From contig NC_092520.1 in the NCBI RefSeq assembly GCF_037038585.1, positions 122,234,001-122,298,000 on the forward strand: a stretch of 64,000 nucleotides of DNA, given 5' to 3'. Numbering within the stretch: position 1 is the stretch's first letter; the number at the start of each line of letters is the position of its first letter. The notes beneath the pieces were generated by a model. The model was not told where the DNA came from. It ran no database searches and saw only the letters and a program-made list of their open reading frames with translations. The stretch comes from Patagioenas fasciata. Its lineage: Eukaryota > Chordata > Aves > Columbiformes > Columbidae. Below are positions 37,161 through 48,911 of the stretch, piece by piece. The translations under genes and the position numbers were made by a program.

Positions 37161-40100
37161 GTAAGTCAACTTCTTTATCAAAGGAGGTCAAATTAATATC
37201 ATCTTGTTAGTGAAATTCTGTAAACTTATTAATACGTTTTATTTTACTTTCTAATCAATGACAATACAAAAAAAATGTATTTGCAAGTCTTTAACAGGTG
37301 TCTTGTTGGTATTACTAGTTCGATTGAGGAGACTACTTTTGGGTCTTGCTTCTTTAGAACTTGCTCTTTGTTTGTCCAGATATCAAAAGTAAATAAGCAG
37401 TTTGTATTTAGGCGTCGTGCTAATCAAAACATTTGGATAGTGCTTTAGAACTTAAAACTGGCAATGCTGATACTAGGGACTTCTGTGTATGTGTGTGCTG
37501 AGAAGCTGCCAAACACAGTTTTAGCTGCTACCTTGCCTAAATCTCCTCATAAATTTGTTGTTAATATAAGTTAATGTAACTGCTTAGGGCTGGCAATGTA
37601 AACTGTTCTCTGTACAGTGTAAATGTAAAGCAAAACTACCTAGATTACTACTGGGAATTATGGGAAGAGTCAATCTAAGCCCTTAACTGGTTGTGGATAG
37701 CCATAATGCGAAGCTTATATGAACTCAGTTTTTTCACATAGACTAATTTTTTTATATCTTGTTTAGGTTTCAGTGTTGCTGTCATAAAGGACTAGTATTG
37801 AAGCAGAGGCAGACTTAGGTGGTAGTACAGTATGGGGTAAAATGATTATTCTATCATGAAACCTGAAATCCTATTGACTTCCCTTTCCTTATGTTATAAG
37901 AAGGTTTTATACTGTAAGTTAACTTCTTTATCCATGGCAAGTAGTGAAGTGATATTTTCTGCAGTTGAGGTGGTCCTCAATGACTCTATTTTTGTAAGGA
38001 AAAATAAAAAGTTTTTAGGATTTTCTTTCATTTCTTTCATCTCTGCTTTTTGCAGTAGTAGGATACTATATGAGATTAATCAGATGGCTGTAGTGCATAC
38101 TATGTAAACTGGTTTTCACTACAAGATGGATTAAAATAAATGCATCAGAGCAAGTGGCTTAATCCAATTCAAAACAATTAACTTGGCCAGAAGTAGTTCT
38201 ATGTGATAAACAAAGCATACGGCCTTATGGCTCTCTTTCTACCTTGTCTTCTGGCTATGCTACAAGTGATTGTGTGTGGCTATTGCAGTTATCTTTTGAC
38301 TTTAAGTTTCAGCTATTCTGCTTTGTCAACATACAGTGGAAGGTTCTTATTGTTTTCCCTCATGCTTTCCGGTCAGTCCCTGTTTCTAAGGTTTTTTTCA
38401 GATTATTTTAGTAGTTCTGTCCATTTTGCCCTTCAAATTTTAGTTTTATGGAGAACATGAGGAACAACTTGAAAAGCAAATGGATGGCCTCTGAGTTTAT
38501 TATTCTATGTTTGAAAATGTAGGAGGACAGCAACTTGCTTGATAAGATATGTATTATCAAATATTACAGTTGGAATAGGTAAAGAAGTATTTGTCAGGCC
38601 AACAGTGGTCCTGATCATAGTTTTTTTGTAGTTGGTGTAGATGGTTGCTGACAGTTTAAGCCTCTCAGTGACTTGGTATCAAACCTCAGAATTGCAAAAC
38701 TCAGCTACTATTTGCAAAGATGCCTTTCTGTCCTAATTAGCAGCTGCTTAGCTTGCATGTACAGCTGGGCAAGTAATGGTTTTCAGAATATGCATGTAAC
38801 TGAGTAACTTTCAACTTTACTGGCCTGAGCTGATCAGTTCCAATCTCACCAGAGTCTTAAAGCATGGAATAGCTCCAATCAAAATTTAAAACCTGATGTG
38901 ACTTAAAATCAACTTTATTCTGACTATATTCTCCCACTGTTTTAAACAAACTCTCACTTATGTGAGGAGAGGAGTTCATGTCCTAGGCTGAAACTGTTTC
39001 CAGTCCAAGCTGCAGTGACTTTCTCTCTAGACCCTGTCTGTTCCTATTTAGCGAAGAATTAGTTTCCTTCTTATATGTAGTGGACATATGTAACTTAATC
39101 ATGTAGTAGGATGCTTGTACAGGATAAGGCAAAGACACTGAAGACAAATGGAGGAAAAATAACTACATGATAAAATGTCCTTTATTTTGCCAGAGTGCAC
39201 TGATCACTTAAGACCATATTTAGAACCCGTCTTATGCTGCTTCAGTTTAACAGTCTTACCATGTGTGATGACCTTGCTCACTCCCAATTTGCTTCACGTT
39301 ATGCTTCATGTTGTCTTAAGGAAATACACAGTAAAAGAAAAGGTTAAAACAGTGAAAATATGAAAATGCTTTTCGAGTCAAACAGATATGTTTGCCTTGT
39401 CTAAAACTTTGGCTCTTCATGGTTAAACTAGGGGGAAAAAATTGAGAATTGTGTGCCAAGCTGTTTGTTTCTCAAGATGGTGACTAAACTGGCTGAAATG
39501 GTGTCTGAAGGCAGCAAAGATGATGCATGACAGGATGGCTTGCGTGTTGTACATGACTGTTTTAAATACTTGATTCAGTTTGACTCTTACTGTCTTACTG
39601 AGCTAGGCTTCTTAGCATGGGTATTGATAAAGTAGATCTTGTTCTTCTGCAGGCTAGCTCTTACCAATGCTACAAGTGAAGAATGAGTTGCATAGATGAG
39701 AATTTCAAAGGTAGATGTAGATCTGTCACCATGAATAGATCCCAGACACACTAATGAAGAAATTCTTACAATAAGCATTTAAGGGAAGATGTATGTCAGA
39801 CAGTATGGCAAATGGATCCTCTCAGTTCTGGTAAAGTAATGAATGTTGTTTGCAAGGTGCTAGTTGCTGACATGTACCACACAATACTCTAGGCCAAGAA
39901 AAAGTATCAAGCAAAGAGTAAAATCAGTGAACTGACTGGTCTTAAACAAAAAAACACCAGCCAAAGTCAAAGAATTAATTAGTGAGCATGATAAGTTACA
40001 GAGAAATATAAGGCATCTGGTTTTGTGGGGAGAGAAAATAAAAAGTAGAAATACTGTTTTGGAAAGAAGTTATTCCAGTAAATGTCAGTTGTGATTAAAG

Positions 40101-43100
40101 AGGACCTGACAATTCCTAGGGTTGTGCTGTTGCCAAGGAATTAGTGAATTTAATGTTAAGTGGAAATAATACTGTTTTTGTTGTTATCATGCCAATTTCA
40201 TCCAGACCTCCTGTGCACAGTGACAGAAGAAAATTAGTTTTAAAACTAACAGAAGCAGTTGAAAAAGGCTTATGAAGTACTTAAATCCAAGAAGAAACTT
40301 TGAGCCCTGAAAAATTAATGCAGTAGGATTTAAGACTCGCTCTTTTCTGGATGCTTTGTTTTTTTTTTTTTTCTGTAAAGGAGTGTAAGGACTTGCACAT
40401 TAAAACATCTCTGGTTGTCCACGTGAACGTAAGGGGAAGCTAGCTTACACAGGGTTAAATTAGGTAATGATCGTCAATCAGTAAAAGGAATAGCACAGAT
40501 GTGCAAGCTAGTTGAGACTTCCTAAACAGCTGCATGTCTAGCTTCCATACTTCATCCACCATTTCTTATGACTCAAATATAATTCATGCTGTAATATTGC
40601 TTTGGATTTGTGTAATTATTCTTCTCCTAAAATATATGAATGAAATAATCCATGTGAACTGACCTTTGGATACACAGGCTGAATAGACAGAGATTATCTA
40701 CTCTGATTATTTAAAGGGGATGGGGAAGACTGCCGCTGCCCGTGAACTCTTACACTATGGAAGCAGGTTCTTTCTCCTTTTGGATCTTTGTGGGTTTGGT
40801 GGCTTCCTTTCCCAAACTAAGCATTATTACCACCTTCTTTTCCATTTGACATGAATAGAGCATAATGTTTCTACTGAATGGGTAGAGCAGCTTCTCTAAC
40901 ACTTCAGTATGGTTCATGTGGTACACTGAGTGGTCCTGGGACAGAAGAGGGCTTCTGTGAGTCTGTGTATATAGAAGTTACACTTAAAAAAGCCAGCCAA
41001 AAACCCACAAAAAGCCCTACTAACCCACGCTTAGTGTAATCTTTTTGCCAAATTGAAAACAGGAGCTGTTGCCCAATGTGAGAGGCAAGATGCCAGTGGC
41101 CCCTTTGTAATTAGGGATTCATTCTCAAGATATCTGTCTCAATCCATGAGTGAAACAGCTATTAATAGACTGTAGAAAGAGTAACTGGAATTCTGCTGGT
41201 TTTGCTTCAGTTGCTGGGACAAAGTAATCGTGAAGGATAGACTACGGAACCGAGTATCTCAGCAGCAGTTGCTTTCCACTTTTTAGCATGTAGCTATTTG
41301 TTGTAGTTGGTATGTAGTCCAAGAATCATGACTTATAGGAAGATGTGACAGCAGAAACCTAAACATTAGTGAAATATGAAAAAAAAAAAAATGAAAGCAC
41401 CAAAACACATTGATTTATTCTCAGTATGTTTTATGAAGTCAAGTAGTTTTGAATAATTCAGCTTTGTGTTTTTCTGACAACTGTAAAACTAAGTAGTACG
41501 CAAGGCTCTGAAACTAGCCAGTCTCATAAATTTCAGATATCACTTTAGAAAGCCAAGTGTGCTTTTTCATAATAATGATAATCTTAAGAGAAGCTAGGCT
41601 TTTTGGAATCTATATTCTGTGTTCTGGCTACTGTCACGTAATACTTGAAGCCTTTTTTTTTTAAAAAGAAGTGAAGCAGCGTACTCAGTAGCCTGCTTTG
41701 GGTATGGAGATCTCTGCTACCTTAGTTAAGACTTCTTGTTGAACTACATATCCTGTCACAAAAGGGTAGAGGAAAAATTCTGGGGTAGTGTACTTTTTTT
41801 TTGAGGAAAATTCAAAGGACTGAAATATATTAAACTTATTTCCAGCTGAAACAATTTGAGTCTATAAGTTCTGTCATGAAAACCTAGTGATAGCTTCTCA
41901 TTTAACTGATTTCACTGTGGTGGAAATCTGGAAGGGGATACAGCACAAATTAGTGTCTTTGTGCTTGTAAGACACGAAATGTAAAGTTGGGTGTTTACTT
42001 CTGCATTTCAGTAATAGTACAGAAGCTATTGAAAAGGTTACTACTAGTGATTTGGGTGGAACAAGGTAGTAATGTTTGTTAAATCAGGGAAACCAAATTG
42101 TGGGTCAAATAACAAAGCTATATAATGTCAAGTTCTCTTTATTAGGTTTAAAGATTTTTTTTTCAGATGATGGAATGCTTCATAGGTACATCAGTTCAAA
42201 TATCCAAACTCATTGCAGAAAGCTTTAGTTGTTGCTAGAGTTGGAAAGCAGGGAATCAAATTTTGAAAGAAGCTATGTTAGAGATCTAGAAGAGATTTGT
42301 TTACAGTAGGGTCACTAACAAATCACAGAGGGTAGGCGATCAAAGAAACCAAGTAGAAAATAGTACTCTCTCAGTATCTGTCCAAACAACCAACCCTCAG
42401 TTTGGTAACGAGGTATATTCTTTAAGCACTTGTAAGCATAGAAGAGAAAACGCATTTCTGTCAGGTTATCTGTGTAGTACAGTTACCTTTCCTTTTAGTG
42501 TAATGGAACAAATAACAAACCACCCTCTTCAGATATGAGCAGGAGGTCACATCCTTCCACTTGCAGAGTTCTTGAGTTCTGGACATAGTACTGAGTTCAA
42601 ACTTTTTACTTCTGTAGAGATTTACTCACAAGAATCTATATAGACAGAATTTTATTTATCTAGAGAAAAAAATATTTGTATATCAAGCATACACAAATTT
42701 TATATAAGACTGTATTTGTGTGCATGTTAGATTTTTTTAATATTAAGTGTGTGTATGTATAATAACTTTTTTAGAGGTTAACTGTCCTTTTCAGCATGGA
42801 ATCAATTTATATTATACTTACCAACACTGCATTAAATAGCTTTGGAGTGGCACAAACTAACAATATAGATTAGTACTTGAAAGTCTAATGCTTGGAAGTG
42901 CAGCAGAATCTTAACTTTTTTTTTTAAATCACGGTGTAGTTTCAATTCAATATCTTATGCTGTCTGTCAGACACTGCGATTGGAGCGCTGTAGTTGGCAT
43001 TTTGAACCTAATGCATTGGAATTCCCTGTCAATGCATTAAATGTAGTGCACGAACAACATTTAACTTTAAAGAGTGGACAAAGCAGTATCAGCAGGCTAG

Positions 43101-43266
43101 AGCTTTGCAGAGCTATCATCTTTGGCATATGACATGGTCTTATTTCTAGGATATCTGATTAACATGGCACTTTGCAAATGGATTAGATCTTGTCTCTTCT
43201 ACAAAGCAACAGCTTTAAAGACATAGAGTATTTCTTGTTTTAATGTACTTTTTTTTCCTTTCCTAG
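37161..43266 (+). other. NECTIN3: NECTIN3 intron 2 (6.1 kb)
   Basis: This phase-1 intron runs from GTAAGT to TTTCCTTTCCTAG. It is AT-rich with short A and T runs and no CR1 tail, no transposon body and no convincing extra exon. Nothing else was recognised. Reading from exon 2 past the donor meets a stop after 17 further codons. Confidence 0.9.
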
Positions 43267-43563
43267 TTGAACCTATTGTGAGTTTAACGAAAGGACCAGG
43301 CCCTCTAATAGATGGTGCAAATAGGACAGTAGCAGCGACTTGTACAGCAGCCACTGGAAAACCTGCTGCAGAGATTGAATGGGAAGGAGGTCTCGGTGAA
43401 ATGGAATCCAGCTCTACTTTGTTTCCAAATGAAACAGTGACAGTTGTCAGTCAGTATATGATTGTCCCTACACGCTTTGCAAGAGGAAGACGTATAACTT
43501 GTATTGTGAGGCACCCTGCTTTGGAAAAGGAGATGAGATACACTCATGTGTTGGACATACAGT
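43267..43563 (+). CDS. NECTIN3: NECTIN3 coding exon 3: first C2-type immunoglobulin domain
   Basis: This exon encodes residues 188-286 plus one base of codon 287, the second Ig-like domain. The disulphide cysteines are C213 (AATCTAATGKP) and C266 (RRITCIVRHP), with core W226. Potential N-glycosylation sites are N206 (NRT) and N242 (NET). The TRFARGRRITC stretch is highly characteristic of nectin-3. In nectins this domain supports cis dimerisation and positions the V domain. The exon ends GACATACAGT before GTGAGT (43564). Both introns are phase 1 and its 297 bases are exactly 99 codons, so it too is symmetrical. Retention of intron 3 would add about 37 codons before a stop. Confidence 0.97.
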
Positions 43564-45425
43564 GTGAGTATTCTCTAAGGTCGTTACTACTTGGCACATA
43601 TCTTATGACCACCCTCTTTATTGATGTAAACCTTCCATGTGAAGGATATGAGCACTTACTGCTTCAGGAAAATTAAAGCTGTATAGAAAAGCATGTGGTA
43701 AGAGGTATATCAGGCAGGAATAGAAACCTAGGATAACTGTATGAAGAAAAACCAAAAACAACAACAACAAAAAAACAACAAAAAAACCCCAAACAAACAA
43801 AAAAAAATTAAAACAAAACTAGTCACCAAGCTAGGATACTGTGATGTTTCTACTGTGTGTTTTGGATATTGGCTCATGGGTAAACATTATTACTCATGTT
43901 TATATTTAACATTGAAAAGATTACAGATAGAAGAGCAAAGTCACTTGATCTGTAAACTGTTTATATTGTTTTACGATTTCAGCAATATTAAAATTTTAAT
44001 GAAGGTTCATGTCTGAGGTGACAAGTTGAAAGTAAGTGATAAGGGTGGTCAGTAAGTTATTTTCAAATTGCTCACTAAGCTTTTTCCACTATGATTTGCA
44101 TAAGGAAACAAGAACATAATACATAAATGCCTAATTATTGTTGTTCATCTAATTCAAACCAGTACCAGGTTTGTTGAATAAGTTTATTGCTTTAAAACAT
44201 GTGAATACAAAGTAATATGGCTTAACAACGCTGCTTAACTAAAACCAGTGAAGACAAATACCTTTAGGCATATGATGCATTTTTTGTTAGACAACGCATA
44301 CGTGACCAAAACAAGCTATTTTCAAGGGTTTTTCTGGTGTCCTGTCTCAGTTGTGTTTTGCTTTAAAGTTCCGAAGTCATAGAAGTCTGTCAATTCAATT
44401 AGAAGAAATTTAATGTCTGGAGAAAGGAAACTTCGCTATTTTGGTTTGACCAAAATGTCTTCTGGGTTTGTTTTTGTTCTGTTTGGTAAAGAATCACTCA
44501 TTTGGGCATAAAATAATGATTAGTACTTGTATATTTTTTTTAATGCTGAAATGAAGTTCTAGATTGAAGTGCCATTGATATAGAAACAGAAGTAAAAATT
44601 ATTTGTTCCCATTAATGTATCAAACAGTGAATAAGAGAACAAAGTTCCATATTTAAAGTGAAATGAGGGGGCGAGCTCATCTTAAACTTATTTTTATCTG
44701 AAATTAGTGCTAAGGTATTTTTCAGAACTTAAGACAAAATTGTAAGCAACACAGCAGCAAGTGAGAAGCAGAGATTTTATGTCTGTGTTGTCTAGTCTAC
44801 TTTTAGTCTTCCGTTATGCATACAACTTTTGTAACTATTCCTTCATCTCTGCTGTAGGAGCTGATACCAAATCATACTGGTTCTTCTGTTCTCTGGATTC
44901 TGAATGTTTCAGCTGGGGCTCTCTGGCTTATCTGAAATGGCTTCCTTGCTTTGTAGAGGCACAACAACATAATTCCACATTATGATGCCAGTGGATAACT
45001 TTTAACCTTTTTAACTGGCATCTGAGAACTTTTTGCTGATTTCCTCATTACCTGGCTTCTCAAAATGGTGTTTCTGATCCTTTGCTGTATGTTGTTAGTG
45101 AGAATTACCATTCCTCACTTCAGAAGAAACTAATTGTTTTTTTCAGAAGTCCTCTCACTTCCCCAAAGTACTCTGTTTGCTGAAAACACACAGGGGGTAG
45201 TTGCACCAATTAAAACAACTTATTGTTCCCGATCTGATTTACTGCTGCGTATTATGCTGTAGCTTGGAACTATATTGGTGTTTTGTATATATTTTGTTAG
45301 TGGGGGTTTTTATATGAAACAAAAAACCAAAATCTACCCTCTGTTCCAGTGAGCTGACCATTACACACAATTTATGTTTAGAGAAAATATTGTTATTTTT
45401 AAAAGGTTAAATCTTTTTTTATCAG
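43564..45425 (+). other. NECTIN3: NECTIN3 intron 3 (1.9 kb)
   Basis: The shortest intron, from GTGAGT to TTTTTTTATCAG, phase 1. Apart from an A/C-rich tract at 43746-43820 it shows no repeat and no exon-like sequence. Confidence 0.9.
43746..43820 (+). repeat. A/C-rich low-complexity tract
   Basis: Repeated CAA, CAAA and CCAAA units, about 180 bases downstream of the exon 3 donor. Composition is like the tracts in intron 1. Confidence 0.8.
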
Positions 45426-45543
45426 ATGCCCCAGAAGTTTCCATAACTGGCTATGATGGAAACTGGTTCATTGGAAGAGAGAACGTTCAGCTCAGATGTA
45501 ATGCTGATGCAAATCCATTACCTATGGAATTTATGTGGACCAG
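45426..45543 (+). CDS. NECTIN3: NECTIN3 coding exon 4: first half of second C2-type Ig domain
   Basis: This exon encodes residues 287-326 (both end codons split). It begins YAPEV and holds the YDGNW signature and the first disulphide cysteine C311 (VQLRCNADANP) of the third Ig domain. The exon ends CAG before GTAAAT (45544) in phase 2, the only phase-2 junction of the gene. Exons 4 and 5 must therefore be kept or skipped together to preserve frame (118 + 152 = 270 bases). Splitting of the last Ig domain over two exons agrees with the nectin family gene structure. No ATG-initiated open frame covers it, so it was found from its peptide and its splice sites. Confidence 0.95.
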
Positions 45544-46271
45544 GTAAATATTCATAAAAAGGGGCTTGCTGCGTGAGTGAAGTGGTATAATCTCTAAGTT
45601 TCAAGTAAAAGCCTGTTTTGAAAACAAGAAGTATGACTTGTATTGGTTTGTAATGGTATTATTTAGCCTTTTAAAGGCTGATACAAGGAGGATACAAGAG
45701 GTGTGTGTATGAATATGGGTAAGTGGATATCTTATAAATTTACAGGCCTGAACAGGGTGTCATTGCTCTCAGAATAAAATGCTTTGTAATTACTTAATAA
45801 AGTAGACTATACTGTATATATTGTAGTATATAGAGCAGAGCCCAATAAATCTAGTATGGATCCAACTATTGTTTCATTAGTTCTATTTTTACTTGAAGTA
45901 GAATGTAAACACTTGAACAGGCTTTTGTGTATGTACATCTTAAAATCTGGAAATTACAGTCGAGATGGCAAAAACTGCTAATTGAGTTATGAGATTTGTC
46001 ATCTTTTTCAAAAGTGCTCAAGCAGTTACCAGGACACATAAATGTTTTGTTTTGCGTAGTGATGGAAACTAGGTCTTGAACATAAGTGTCTTGTGAGAGG
46101 AAAAAAAAATATATAAAAATCCTTACATAACAGCTGTATTTCATGAATGTATGGATTGAATGGACTCTACTCTGAAATTTTCTGCTTTGCTTTTGGAGCC
46201 CTGTGTATACTTTGGGCAAGAGACAGGGGAAGACAATAAAAACATAGATCAAAATCTGTCCTGTGAAGAGG

Positions 46272-46292
46272 AAAATAAATAAATAAATAAAC
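46272..46292 (+). repeat. (AAAT)n microsatellite
   Basis: Four to five tandem AAAT units. Confidence 0.8.
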
Positions 46293-46565
46293 CTAGCTAT
46301 TTTAAATTGATTTGTTGCCTGTAGAAACAAAGGAAATAACTTCCCTAAGGACAGTGTAAATTTATACATAGCAATGTTATAGTGCTTCTGTTGATAAAAT
46401 GACAGGAATATATACTGGTGTGAAGCTGTAATCCATTTTCTTACCTTCTCAATGGTAGATATAATTTAGTGGATAGTAACAGCAGTCATAATGTGGTTTG
46501 AAAATGTGCTGTTGATTTGGAGTTGTTCAATGGCAGTTTGACAGAAAAATAAAACATTACCATAA

Positions 46566-48911
46566 CTCATAGAATCACACAATGTCCTGAATTGGAAGGG
46601 ACCCACAAGGATCATCAAGTCCAACTCCTGTCCCTGCACAGGACAACCCCACAGTTCACACCATGTGTCTGAGGGCATTGTCCAGTCTCTTGTTGAACAC
46701 TGTCAGGCTTGGGGCCGTGACACCTCCCTGGGGAGCCTGTTCCAGTGCTCCACCACCCTCTGGGTGAAGAACCTTTTCCTCATGTCCAACCTGAACCTCC
46801 CCTGGCACATCTTTCTGCCATTTCCTTGGGTTCTGTCACTGGTCACCAGAGAGAAGAAATTGGTGCCTGCCCCTCCTCCTCACCTTGTGAGGAAGCTGTA
46901 GCCCCATGAGGTCTCCTCTCAATCTCCTCCAGGCTGAACAAACCAAGTGACTTCAGCTGTTCCTCATATGGCTTCCCCTCCAAACCCTTCACCAACTTTG
47001 TGTCCCTCTTCTGGACACTCTCCAGTAGCTTTACACTCTTTTTATCCTGTGTTGCCCAGAACTGAATGCAGTGCTCCAGGTGAGGCTGCACCAGTGCAGA
47101 GCAGAGCGGGACAATCACCTCCCTTGTCTGGCTGCCAATGCTGTGCTTGGTGCACCCAGGACACGGGTGGCCCTCTTGGCTGCCAGGGCACACTGTTGGC
47201 TCATGTTCAATTTGCTGTCAACCAGAACCCCCAGATCCTCTCTGTGGGGCTGCTCTCCAGCCTCTTGCTCCCTAGTCTGTATGTACAGCCGGAGTTACTG
47301 TGTCCCAGGTGCAAAATCTGCACTTGGTTGTGTTGAACTTCAAGTGGATGGTGATTGCCCAGTTCTCCAATTTGTCCAGATCCCTCTGCAAGGCCTTTCT
47401 ACCCATGAGAGAGTGTCAACAGCTCCTGCCAATTTTGAGTCATTGGTAAACTTATTATTTCCTCAAGTCCTGAGTCGAAGGCATTTATAAAGACATTGAG
47501 GAGAACTGGCCCTAAGATGGATCCCTGCAGAACCCCCTAGCAACTGGTCGCCAGCCCGACATAACCCCATTTTCTAGAACCTTTTGAGCCCAGTCCATCA
47601 GCCAGTTGCTCACCCACTGCATTCTGTGTTTATCCAACTGTATGCTGGACATCTTGGGGATACTGTGAGAGACAGTATTGAAGGCTTTACTGAAATCCAA
47701 AAAGATTGCATCATCTGTCTTCTCTTGGTCAACTAGGTGGGTAACCTGGTCATAGAAAGTAATTAAGTTTATTAAGCAGGACTTTCCCCTCATGAACCCG
47801 TGCTGACTGGGATCAGTGACTGTGTTGTCATTCAGATGTTCTTCAATAACTCCCAGGACAATCTTCTTCATGATTTTGCCAGGCACAGAAGTGAGGCTGA
47901 CAGGCCTGTGGTTGCTAGGGTCATCTCTGTTGCCCTTCTTGTAGATTGAGACGTTTGCCAGCTTCCAGTCATCTGGCACCTCTGCAGGTTCCTGGGAGTG
48001 TTGAAAAATCACAGAGAGAGGTCTTGCTATGACATCGGCCAGCTCTTTAAGTACCCTTGGATGAATCCCATCAGGCCCCACTGACTTGTAGGGATCTAGC
48101 TTAAGCAGCAAATCCTGTACAAGATCTGGATTTATTGGGAGTTTATTGTTCATGCAACCATGTTTTCCTTAGCCAGGGGCTATGGGTGCCCCTAAGTCTA
48201 TCTTTGGTGTTGAAGACTGAGGCAAAGAAAGCATTAAACATCTCAGCTTTGTCTGTATCCCTGTTAATGAGGTGATCGTGCTCATTTAGTAATGGGCCAA
48301 TGTTATTTGTAGTTTGCCTTTTGCCATTAATATGCTTGAAAAACCCTTTTCTGTTGTCCTTCACAGTACTGGCCAGCTTCAGTTCTACTCGAGTCTACTT
48401 GAGCTTTGGCAGCACAAATTTCCTCCTTACAATGGCAAGCAACATCTCTGTAGTCTTTCCATGTTGCCCAACCTTGCTTCTGCTGACCATGTAATTTCTT
48501 TTTTCCCTGTATTTCAAGAAAATCCCTGCTCAACTGAGCTGGCTTTTTGCCTCGCCTGCTAGATTTTCAACATTTTGGAGTTGCCTGGTCCTGTGTTTTT
48601 AGTAGATGGTACTTCAACCAACACAGATGGACCCTAATGCCTTCAAAAGCTTTTTCCCAGGGAATCTTACTAAGTAGCTCTCTGAGCAGACTGAAGTCTG
48701 CTCTCCTCATATCTAGTGTTAAGGTCTTGCTGGCAGTTTTCCTCCTATTAGCAAAGATTTTGAACCTCACTACTTCATGGTCACTGTGGCCAAGGGAGCC
48801 ACCAGTCACCACTTCTCCCATGAGACCCTCTCTGTTAGTGAAAATCAAATTCAGGAAGGCACCTTTCCTGGTCAGTTCCTGAGTACCTGTCTCAATCCTA
48901 AAAGCAGCCAT
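46566..48911 (-). mobile_element. CR1 LINE, 2.3 kb, antisense, with decayed endonuclease end and reverse transcriptase
   Basis: Read on the minus strand, the copy runs from the end of the endonuclease domain (GSLGHSDHEVVRFKI, in the frame at 48567-48911) through the linker into the reverse transcriptase. RT phrases are 'SVGPDGIHPRVLKELA' and 'NHRPVSLTSVPGKIM' (about 47920-48100), then 'FLDFSKAFNTVSHSI', which carries motif A. The order continues with 'GPVLLNVFINAFDSGLEE', '[13 protein letters not shown]' and the C-terminal '[15 protein letters not shown]' and '[15 protein letters not shown]'. It ends in the 3'UTR with TCATAGAATCA at the left edge. The reading frame is broken by several shifts, and motif C reads FTND instead of the catalytic FADD (about 47437-47450), so the copy is inactive. 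It is 5'-truncated inside the endonuclease. Confidence 0.93.

Noticed and set aside
43564-43676. Continuation of the exon 3 frame past its donor
   Set aside because: It is plain intron read-through to a stop. The donor GTGAGT joins perfectly in phase to exon 4 (TAT, then APEV).
46947-47490. Plus-strand frames of 129 and 139 codons
   Set aside because: They are antisense shadows of the CR1 ORF2 sequence that lies on the minus strand.
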